The position numbers and the translations under genes were made by a program. Shown one piece after another: positions 1 to 8,591 of a stretch of DNA of 64,000 nt. The DNA comes from Tanypteryx hageni (Eukaryota > Arthropoda > Insecta > Odonata > Petaluridae). The stretch's first letter is position 1; the number at the start of each line of letters is the position of its first letter. Below the pieces are notes generated by a model. The model saw only the letters and a list, made by a program, of their open reading frames with translations. It made no database searches and was not told where the DNA came from. The DNA is taken from positions 54,187,370 to 54,251,369 of the forward strand of contig CM054117.1 of the NCBI GenBank assembly GCA_028673005.1. The letters run 5' to 3'.

Positions 1-1383
1 CGCAAGGTTCCCGAATTGTTTGCAGGAAATAATGCAACAGGCCACTAGTTAATCTTAAATATCATAAAACCAAAATCTTAATAAAAAGGGCGATATATAA
101 GACAGTAATCTAATTCTCTTTCAATTATTAAAGTATCTTTTTTCCGTTTACTACATTATTTTTCTTAAATGCTCTCGCCAAGTGACATTTCCACTCTTGA
201 TAAAACAGTACAACTCTACCGCAAAGACTATTATTATATTTCTATAATAATATAATTTAAGTCTGCATTGCGGGACACCAATCAATTCATTGACTAATTT
301 TTTTATTATTTTTTATATTGTTAACTTCATCATCATCAGCAGTTTAGGGTCCTTTACTACAAGAATATCAATGATAACAAAGGGCATGCAGTGTTCTAGC
401 CCTATCAGACACTTGCAAACACGGGTGCTTACGCACGCAAGGCTAACGCGCGAGCGCGGACACATACTCGTATGTACTTGCTTGCCAGCATGGGAATGCA
501 TTCGCGCACACGCGCATTATACAAAACATCGTCGCCGAAAATTCAGCAACCTTGGAAAAAAAACGGCGCAAATAAATGCCGGAGAATCCGACCCTCAAAA
601 AGCGCTCGCCAAAACACACGTTAAAATCCGCCGTTAAATTTCCACTGCCAAAATATACCGGTTCCTAAAATTACAGTCCCTGTATATTTGGCATTCTTAT
701 GAACTTCTGGCGTCCAATGTACTGCTACTCCACCCGGTTTTTTTTAAAGACCTGCTAATTCTCTCTTGACTACGCGCAATGGGTATCTAAGAGGTAACTC
801 AATGAATAGCTGCTCAGTTTCAAAAGTTTAGGAAGAAAGGTGACTTCCTGGTGTTTTTTTCGACCCGGTTTAATACCGAAGTGGGATATTATATAGTTTT
901 TTTTTAAATTTTGGATACATATATCAATAAATTACTGAAACGAAATAGTAAATGGTGAAAATAAAGACTCCAACGAACTTCGAGATACAGGGATTGTTTC
1001 GTTTGAAGCCACCATGTCTCGAATAATAATTAAATGAAATTATGGAACTAAGTGGATTCAACTGAAGCCGAGGTTACTGAAAGGTCTGAACGAAGCCCTC
1101 CAACAACAACGATGTTTGGCGTCTCTTAGTCCCGAAACAGCCTTGTTTGATCTTGGCGAAGGAGAATAGAGAGAATAGGGGAGAAGAAAGAGAGAAAGAA
1201 ATAAGAGAGTGAGAGGCGTAGGAGATGAGAAAGAAGGAAGTGAGAGAAGTAATGGAGAGAGATAGGGTAAAGAGAAGATGTGAGAGAGGGAGGAAAGAGG
1301 AATATCGCACACGCAATGTCCAGCAACGACTCGAGGGCAGCAGAAAAGGGCAATTTTAAGCGTAAAAATAGTCAGTTTATTTG
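1..1383. other. Non-coding stretch, no gene recognised
   Basis: AT-rich sequence. Open frames here are short and look like chance: the longest overlaps a CG-rich patch near 420-520 with no recognisable motif. A purine-rich GA tract lies at about 1150-1310. I see no RNA gene and no promoter that I could defend. Confidence 0.6.
1151..1310. repeat. GA-rich polypurine tract
   Basis: Low-complexity run of GAGA/GAAAG words on the plus strand. Three overlapping minus-strand open frames of 75-84 codons here are leucine/serine/proline-rich translations of this tract and not genes. Confidence 0.8.
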
Positions 1384-1770
1384 CAGGGTCAAATTTCTGA
1401 GATTACATCTACATCTACATATTACCCTGCAAGTCACCTTGACGGTGGATGGCAGGGGGTGCCGCGCACCAAGTTCCTAACTAATTATTATTCACAGTTA
1501 TCTATTGTGGTCACGTATTGTCCTAGGGAAAAAGGACTCCTTATACCTCTCCGTCCTACTATCTATTTCGCGAATCTTGTCCTCATTATCCCTCCGTCCG
1601 ATATACGTTGGTTGTCGAATATCCTTCATTTCATTTACGAATATCTCCGATCTATATTTATCTAGAAGTTTAAGTCTCGCCTCTAATCTACGATCTTTCA
1701 ACGATGGCCAACTCAACTCATCAATGAGTAACGTAACGCTCTGTTTTTTATCGTAATTCTTTTTCACGAA
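1384..1770 (-). mobile_element. 5'-truncated LINE: reverse transcriptase C-terminus plus 3' UTR
   Basis: On the minus strand the frame from 1767 to 1498 carries the usual far C-terminus of non-LTR retrotransposon polymerases: WPSLKDRRLEARL near residue 20, then a stretch ending ERYKESFFPRTI, where the family typically has DYYKxSFFPRxI. Below it lies a 3' UTR that ends in a short ATGTAG tandem tail (plus-strand 1404-1422), the kind of simple-repeat tail many LINEs leave. Everything upstream of the C-terminus is missing, as expected of 5' truncation during target-primed reverse transcription. Seen: motifs and tail. Inferred: LINE identity and the exact left edge. The clade (Jockey/CR1 type) is uncertain. 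Confidence 0.7.
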
Positions 1771-3950
1771 TCACGTTTAAGGGGATTTTAAAAACTATAT
1801 CGATGCCCCTGAAAATATGGCTGAACATCGCCATCTAGTTACAAGAAACTTAGTTTTTACTTTCTCATATACGTACTATAGCGTAGAGAAAGTATTCCAA
1901 TCGCGAAAAAAGCGACTTCGAGATATAATATACGATTTAGATGTCCCCGAGTTCAAAAAGGTGGTTTTCGCCATGCCGTCTATCTGTCCGAAGCGCTCAA
2001 GTCGAAAAGGTTCAACAAAATCAAATGATATTTCGTATTTCAGCGTGCAATTATCCAGAATAGAAACTGAAGAGATGAACGATATGGCCCAAAAATAAAG
2101 GGTCGATTTTCACAAAAATTTGATTTACTCAAAAATGGCTCTAACGATATTTATTAAAATTCATTCAGCTATAGATATTGGTGTTATAACAAAATTACAC
2201 AAGCCACATTTCTTAAAAGTTAACTAAATATCGCCCAGCGACATTACAATAAATCGATTTTAGAGTCCAGCTACCGCCCAACCTTACACAGTTCTCTCGA
2301 TAATCTTCGTCCAGCAATAATGCTTCAATGCCGGTGAGGCTTCGTCAATTCACATAGTACTTGATATATATATATATATATATATGTATAGTATAACAAT
2401 TTATCAAGTTAGATTTTCACATGTATGTGGTTATCAAAATATTAATGCCATTCATGTGCAGATAGCATTTCCTGCGGTTGTGTTCTTTTTGTAGCAGTAG
2501 GAGTTGCTTCCAATCAGGAAAGGTGTTGTGAGACCATACGAATATGAGAAGGTTTGTGCAATAAGTATTGTGCCGATAAAAAAATAGTTTGGACCCGATT
2601 CTAAGAAAAACATCCGTTAAAATAGTTGAATGAGTTCTTAACGTTATCATTTCAAATATACAATAGATATTGAAATGCGTATTACGGCAGGAAAGGCTTT
2701 CCACAAATGTCCTTATTATAAACCTAAATTCACCTATGTTAGAAAAAATGAACTTGTCTTTTATTCCTTAACTAATATTTTAATTTTTGCTCTTTAGTAT
2801 TTAAGTACGAAGAATAAACAAAGAAGCACTATTACATTTAATTTTTCATAAAATAATATCACCTTTAGTGGTACGGTGAAAAAGTATACATAGCCGAGGG
2901 TAAACAATACACCATCGAGGATATTCCCGTAGCCATAAAACGGTTGAGTAAACCAGATGAAAATTTCGATTGTACGACAAAAGAGTCCCGAAAGAGCAAG
3001 TGACTTAAGAGTAAGTCCAAATGAGCAAGTGGACAAAACAGCAGTTATATCACAATGAATAATCAATTTACGGGTTTTATTTATGCGATATGGTAAGTTA
3101 ATTGAATTTTTGTGTTAAAAGAGCAAATATATCATAATGTTAAATTAGTTTATGTATGATATTTTTAAAAGGGGCGATGGGATCCAATCGGTATTATCAT
3201 AGTCGGTGTTTTACTGATGCCACGAGACATAGACTTCGTTGACTGGGTTCGCTTTCTGGTGGTGTACATAATCAGAAAGTGGTTTCCTGACGGGGATTTA
3301 GCTGGAGGATTTTGAACGAATCCCACCAGAGAACGACGGATTCAACCCAGGAATTCCAAGTAGCGTATCTTCGGTAAAGCACCTATCCTAAAATATTTTG
3401 TGAGCAACCATCACATCGTCGCCGATAATCTCTGCGGAGAAAATATCTAAAATTTTGATAAATTTGTTCTTTAAATCAACTAAAATTTAACCTCCTTGCC
3501 CTATTTGAAAATACTCGGGGACGTGCCCCTACGCGCGTCAACCCCGCCCACCGCTCACTTCGCTCGTTCAAGGGACCTCGGTGCTGTCGCTCGCATTTGG
3601 CCTCGCTAAGCTGAAAATATTTTTTCGGGATTGCCCTTATCAAGGCGCATATTTTTTGCTCAAAAATATTTTCTTCGAAGTAGTATTTCCGAAACAATTT
3701 TTTAAAACATTTTAAACGATCGCCATTTTGTTTTAAGATGGTTAAATGAAAATAGCTTTGCTAGGACTTTCCAGCTGAAATAAACAAAATGGCGTTAACG
3801 CATTTCTGTACAACATACAGTTCTTGAGATACAGAGCATGACAGACGGACAATCACTTGGGAAGTTATACATATACTAGCGTAATTGTCCGTCAAATATG
3901 ACGGGTATGCGTGGATTAAGTATTAAATTTAAGGCACTTCCAATTCTTCC
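1771..3950. other. Non-coding stretch, no gene recognised
   Basis: Only short, unconvincing open frames, including a 93-codon frame at 1817-2098 with no motif I know. A short TA repeat sits at about 2366-2387. A GC-richer patch at 3510-3600 translates in places but matches nothing. At 3760-3880 there is sequence resembling the dispersed repeat near 16.0 kb (the words around GACAGACGGACA). Confidence 0.5.
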
Positions 3951-4052
3951 TCTCTCCCATCTTCCTTCCTCCCATTTTTCCCTCCCTCTCCCCCTCTCTC
4001 CTCTGGATTTCCTAGTCTCAATTTCGCCATAATAAATAATCTATCTCTCCCC
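3951..4052 (+). mobile_element. LINE 3' tail, copy A (fragment)
   Basis: Contains TAGTCTCAATTTCGCC followed by an AATAAA-type signal and ATCT repeats. It matches the ends of the copies at 4253-4545 and 56003-56270, so it is the last few dozen bases of the same non-LTR 3' end. The rest of this piece is CT-rich. Confidence 0.5.
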
Positions 4053-4252
4053 CTCTCCCTCCATGTATATATTTCATGTATATTTCATCTCATTCTGTAT
4101 AATTGTATATTTCTTGTTTACATTACGTTATTACCTTTACGTGTACTTTTTTATGACGGTATATAATTACGCTGTATATACGAACTCTCCCACTGTACAT
4201 ACTCCTTTCTATTTAATTTTGTAGTTTTGTATTATCATATGTACACTATCTA

Positions 4253-4545
4253 GGGTTTTCGCAGGTTTTTCACACCCCCCTTCTTAGTGGGTGTTTTCCT
4301 GCGTGGGTTTTACTAGGGAGGACATGTCTGTTTTTACCTAGGTTTTCCCCACAAACACAAATCTGTATTCAATTTTATCATTTTACTTTGTATGATTTAG
4401 GTACATAATGTTTATATAATGTATTTTGTTATACCTTATTTTATTCTTTTTCTTGTATTTATTATATTGACGAAGGGTTAAATGTAAGAATGGACCTTAT
4501 GGTCTAAATTTCGCCCGAATAAAGACGATTATCTATCTATCCATT
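4253..4545 (+). mobile_element. LINE 3' UTR, copy B
   Basis: Starts around TTTTCGCAGGTTTTTCACAC, shared with the copy at 56003, and ends TTTCGCCCGAATAAAGA followed by an ATCT tandem tail. The AATAAA signal just before a simple-repeat tail, and the three-fold recurrence of this block in the window, suggest the 3' end of a 5'-truncated non-LTR retrotransposon on the plus strand. No coding part is attached. Confidence 0.65.
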
Positions 4546-4640
4546 TCTGTCTCCCTCCGTCTCTTTCTTCTCTACCACTCCCACTCTCTCCTCTCCCTCT
4601 CCTTTTTTATCTCTCATTCTCTCTCTCTCTCTCTCTCCTA
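4546..4640. repeat. CT-rich low-complexity tract
   Basis: Pyrimidine-rich run ending in a pure CT repeat of about 20 bases (near 4618-4637). It lies directly after the LINE tail and may be an expanded or degenerated part of that tail. Confidence 0.75.
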
Positions 4641-4767
4641 TTAAAGCATTCAAAACACGCTTTCCTTACGTATATAGTCTAAGGATTGAGACGAAAATAA
4701 AATCTCGTGGTTTAGCAATGACACGGTCGGCAAGGCCACATATCGTTAAAAAGCTTAAATTTTTCCA

Positions 4768-5095
4768 ATAAATATGATTTAAACGTATTACTTGAGCGAT
4801 TTCGAATCGTAGGCGAAATTTGACGATAAGATTAAGAAACATTATTTATTTTTCTTTAAAACAGTTTAGCTCCGAAGATTGCAGGTCAATTAATTCCTTA
4901 TAATTTTAATTTGAAAAAGAGTAAAAACCTGTAAGTCGAAAAATCGTTTTATACGTGTTATCTTATGAGAAACAGAAATTATCTACTGGAGTCGAACCCG
5001 GGTCTTTTTTTAGGATTTGTTTTCATAAATAGCTTTTACTATAAGAATAAAATATTCCTACCAAATTTCAATCTTCTAGCTACTCGTAAATTATG
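4768..5095. repeat. Dispersed repeat family R, copy 1
   Basis: The block AACGTATTACTTGAGCGATT and what follows match 16232-16318 (there in a different order relative to the rest of the family). The phrase CTGGAGTCGAACCCGGGTC near 4986 recurs with changes near 15944 and 17423. No coding capacity. On the minus strand this phrase contains a perfect tRNA B-box-like word, GGTTCGACTCC, but no A box was found next to it. Confidence 0.55.
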
Positions 5096-5570
5096 TTAAA
5101 AATAGTATTACGGTCAGTCATAAATTGTTCATATTAGTCAGTATTACAGTCAGCCATAAATAGTTCATATTAATCGAGCGTGGCCGGATTTCATAGCTCA
5201 TTATTTAAAGCGAAGCGATTGGACTAGTATATTGCCCTCCAAAAATGACGGGTTCAAATGAATAAAAACGGAATTTAAATTTTTAGCCTATAATAAATTA
5301 TTTTACCAGTAGAGAATAAATGTACGTATCAGCGCAGTCCGCCATTTTTAATGTGATATTATAAAGATAAACAAAAGATAAACCTAATGACGTCATAACA
5401 AAAGACGATCGTAATGTGCATTGTTAGGTTAGTACTTGGATGTCGGCGGATTCGAATCGAATTAAACTTTCTGGATTGGTATTTTTGGATGGCGGTGGAT
5501 TTGAGTACGTTAAAATGAAGCGAAATATTGATCAAGTTTTTATATCCAATAAAATACAATCATTATTACT
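5096..5570. other. Non-coding stretch left of the polymerase block
   Basis: AT-rich sequence with a short direct repeat: ATTACGGTCAGTCATAAAT and a near copy start at about 5106 and 5145. No gene recognised. The left edge of the virus-like block could lie anywhere in this interval; I found no terminal inverted repeat to fix it. Confidence 0.45.
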
Positions 5571-5877
5571 TTATAAATACATACAACGCAAATAACAACC
5601 TTTTTTTAAAGGAGGTGGTCCATCGATATGAATTTCTCCTTTATTGTAGTGTTCCAGGTATGGCTGATATCGTTCCCTCTGACGCCGATCTTCTAATTCT
5701 TGTAATTCGGGAAATGTGGCGGTTTTGCTGATGGATGTCACGTGGATGATACAATTCAATATAATCAAAAGGTATCAATTTCAGATCCTCCAATTTCATC
5801 GTCTTCCAACCACGTTTATGATAGGTTTGAATAGCCGACCCAACTTTATGTATGATTGCGAGTTGTTTTAAGTCCAT
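5571..5877 (-). pseudogene. Small unrecognised ORF, probably frameshifted
   Basis: The minus-strand frame beginning at 5877 starts MDLKQLAIIHKVGSAIQTYH and runs 78 codons. An overlapping frame (5768-5571) continues in protein-like composition (ATFPELQELEDRRQRERYQP, then GEIHIDGPPP), so one gene of about 100 residues with a frameshift near 5740 is the simplest reading. It lies on the same strand as the polymerase and the duplicated genes upstream and is followed by no other ORF, as the last gene of a co-oriented block would be. I do not recognise the family. A minor structural or regulatory protein of a virus-like element is possible but unproven. Confidence 0.4.
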
Positions 5878-6205
5878 AATTGAAAATTAATTATTTTCAA
5901 ATCAATGATTGCTTAGATTGATAATATTAATAATTATTACAAATAAATTAAATTACCTTTGGAGAGCGATCTGATGCGTGGAATATCCGGATGCGTCTTT
6001 CTTCGAAAAACTTACTTTATGCACGCGACCGTCCTCTGCCGAGTCTCATCTATTTAGGTTACTAAGGAGTTTATGAATGAAAACACTTCGGGGTAGATGA
6101 AAAAACAGGTTTTCAGTCCAGCTATTGCACCCGAGTGGTGGATGTGTCTAGGTCACTAACCTCTGGTAGTAAAAAAAATAAGATCTACGGTCTCGCAGTC
6201 AAACG
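5878..6205. other. Non-coding interval between small ORF and first module
   Basis: AT-rich just left of the modules, probably holding the upstream region of the small ORF that starts at 5877. The phrase CCTCTGGTAGTAAAAAA near 6161 loosely echoes CCTCTGGTTGTTTTAAA in both duplicated modules. Nothing else recognised. Confidence 0.4.
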
Positions 6206-7163
6206 TCGGTTTTGCTCGAGCGTCTCGATAGAGAAAGTCATGTTTAATACCTGGGTAGGATAGGATATTGGCCTCTGGTTGTTTTAAAAAAAACCTACGG
6301 TCGGGGCAGGTTTTATCAAGTAAATATCACACGAGATAAGTAAAAAATCGATTTATTTAACAAAAATATATGCAAAGTTAGTTTTTTACAAACATTGATC
6401 CATACTCATTCTATATTTATTATTAAACAACCTCCATGTCGCTTCATTGGTTATAGCCTCTTTTAATAACGACTTCACCAGTCCACTTTTCACCAAATCG
6501 TCTTTCTTTGCTTCGATAAGTTCTTTTCTGAAACCATCATCCAATAATTGAATGAGTCTTAACGTTATTATCACGTAAAAAATCTGTACGGTTTGAGGAT
6601 AATATAAGCGTGAAAGTATTGTATAGAAATTATATCTTTTTTGTTCGAATAAATTAAGCCATTGATCATTACTCAGAATGACTGTCCCTTTACCGATTTG
6701 AGTAAATTGCACACACAATTCACAAGTTTCACAATGATTAAACCCAACACTAACACTTTTCACTTTCTTATTATTCAGATAGCACACAGTTTCCAATAAG
6801 AGTTGATTGATTTCACAAATATTCTTCTTCCGCGATGACTTTGGGGGTGATGCGGGATCTGCTTGCAGACTGGATGGTGGTGGTGGCGATGACGTTGGTG
6901 GTGATGATTGGATAACTTCGGTCTTGGAACACTTCTACTCCGTTTCGGTAGAACTCCTGAACTGCTCGAACTCTTTATAGCGAAAGACTGCGTGGAGTTT
7001 ATATATTTCAATATAACCTACTATAACTGATGGAGGGGTGGGTGATAGGAGTGAAGGGGAAAGGTGTGAAAGTGGAAGGGGGAGCCTTAGAAGACTTAAA
7101 TCCTCGGCGATTGGTTGCTTGTCCTAGATTGCATCATGCGTTGGAGTTGATTTCTATTCGAGT
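6206..7163 (-). repeat. Tandem module, copy A (~950 bp)
   Basis: Direct repeat of 7393-8342. Both start near GCGTCTCGATAGAGAAAGTC, include a 3' flank, a full gene and its upstream region, and end near GATTGGTTGCTTGTCCTAGA plus about 40 bases. They differ by scattered substitutions and small indels, so the duplication is not brand new. The copies are separated by about 230 bp of partly G-rich sequence. Confidence 0.85.
6386..7011 (-). pseudogene. Unrecognised gene of the duplicated module, copy A
   Basis: A gene of roughly 205-210 codons starting at 7011 (MKYINSTQSFAIKSSSSSGV) and ending at 6386 (RMSMDQCL). The N-terminal third is rich in serine, proline and basic residues. The rest looks globular: YLNNKKVKSVSVGFNHCE, a CxxC pair (CETCELC), VILSNDQWLNLFEQKRY, and a helical C-terminus with IQLLDDGFRKELIEAKKDD. 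Copy A is missing 7 bases near 6911 relative to copy B, which shifts the N-terminal part into a histidine-rich frame. Its C-terminal 136 codons are uninterrupted. It lies downstream of the polymerase B gene on the same strand. I do not recognise the family; it behaves like an accessory gene of a virus-like element. Confidence 0.55.
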
Positions 7164-7392
7164 TCTGAGTGGGGTGGGGGAGGGGATAGAGCCTTTCAAT
7201 ATTTACATCTGCGTGTGTTTTGGGTTCTCCTCAGCGCGTGTCTTCGGTCGGTCGTTTACCCTTCTAAGCAGGTTTTCGACGAGCTAAGTAGGTCACCAAC
7301 TTTTAGGCAAAGAAAAACCGGTTCTGAGTGGGGTGGGGAGGGGAGAAGGATTGGGGCCTCAAATTAAAAAAGGGAAATTAAAAGACCTGCGG

Positions 7393-8342
7393 TTGCTCCA
7401 GCGTCTCGATAGAGAAAGTCATGTTTAATACCTGGATAGGATATTTGCCTCTGGTTGTTTTAAAAACCTACGGTCGGGGGCAGGTTTTATCAAGTAAATA
7501 ACACACGAGAACAGTAAAAAAATCGATTTATTTAACAAAAATATATGCAAAGTTAGTTTTTTTTACAAACATTGCTCCATACTCATTCTATATTTATTAT
7601 TAAACAACCTCCATGACGCTTCATTGGTTATAGCCTCTTTTAATAACGACATTACCAGTCCACTTTTTGCCAAATCGTCTTTCTTTGCTTCGATAAGTTC
7701 TTTTCTGAAACCATCATCCAATAATTGAATGAGTCTTAACGTTATTATCACGTCAAAATCTGTACGGTTTGAGAATAATATAAGCGTGAAAGTATTGTAT
7801 AGAAATTATATCTTTTTTGTTCGAATAAATTAAGCCATTGATCATTACTCAGAATGACTTCTCCTTCACCGATTTGAGTAAATTGCACACACAATTCAAA
7901 AGTTTCACAATGATTAAACCCAACACTAACACTTTTCACTTTCTTATTATTCAGATAGTACACAGTTTCCGATAAGAGTTGATTGATTTCACAAATATTA
8001 TTCTTCCGCGATGACTTTGGGGGGTGATGCGGGATCTGCTTGCAGACTGGATGGCGGTGGTGGCGATGACGATGGTGGTGATGATTGCAGATTGGATAAC
8101 TTCGGTCTTGGAACACTTCTCCTCCGTTTCGGTAGAACTCCTGAACTGCTCGAACTCTTTATAGCGAAAGACTGCGTGGAGTTTATATATTTCAATATAA
8201 CCTACTATAACTGACGGAGGGGTGGTAGGAGCGAAGGGGAAAGGTGTGAAAGTGAAAGGGGGAGCCTTAGAAGTCTTAAATCCTCGGCGATTGGTTGCTT
8301 GTCCTAGATTGCATTGTGCGGTGGAGTTGATTTATCTTCGAG
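7393..8342 (-). repeat. Tandem module, copy B (~950 bp)
   Basis: Second copy of 6206-7163, nearer the polymerase gene. The copied unit includes about 180 bp on the 3' side and about 150 bp on the 5' side of the gene, so each gene copy kept its own upstream region. Confidence 0.85.
7563..8195 (-). pseudogene. Unrecognised gene of the duplicated module, copy B
   Basis: Starts at 8195 with the same first 24 residues as copy A apart from one substitution and ends at 7563 (RMSMEQCL). The N-terminal part reads as a serine/proline-rich linker that is intact here. It then meets a run of six C (minus strand, near 8020) where copy A has five, which breaks the frame. A 2 bp length difference in a T run near 7755 breaks it again before the helical C-terminus. 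The lesions differ from those in copy A, so a common ancestor with an open frame is likely. Many changes between the copies keep the protein similar (for example CETCELC versus CETFELC), which hints at past function; no substitution rate was computed. Function unknown. Confidence 0.55.
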
Positions 8343-8591
8343 CAGCAGTTTTGTAAATTCTTTGTCTCGCTTTCCAAAATTCGATGAACTTGACAGTCGT
8401 TGAGGTGGGGATGGGTGAATTGGGGAAATGAAATAGGTTAAGATTTTCGCGATTGATTTGCAGAGAGTGTAAAGACAGCAAAACTCTCCAAAAAGGTCAG
8501 AGTGATAACTTTGGAGTCGAAATGGATTTTCGGTGTAGGAAAACGGTTGGAGGAAAGAGATGATTTCGTTAATGAGAGGTGGATAACCTAT
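8343..8591. other. Short interval between polymerase gene and module B
   Basis: About 250 bp with no gene. It follows the polymerase stop codon on the minus strand. No terminator or other signal is identifiable. Confidence 0.4.

Noticed and set aside
290..637. 115-codon open frame on the plus strand
   Set aside because: No domain, odd composition from a CG-rich patch, and overlapping open frame on the other strand; looks like chance.
1058..1353. Three overlapping leucine/serine-rich minus-strand frames
   Set aside because: Direct translation of the GA-rich tract.
6775..7011. Histidine-rich protein in module copy A
   Set aside because: It is the out-of-frame reading created by the 7-base deletion; copy B shows the proper serine/proline-rich frame.
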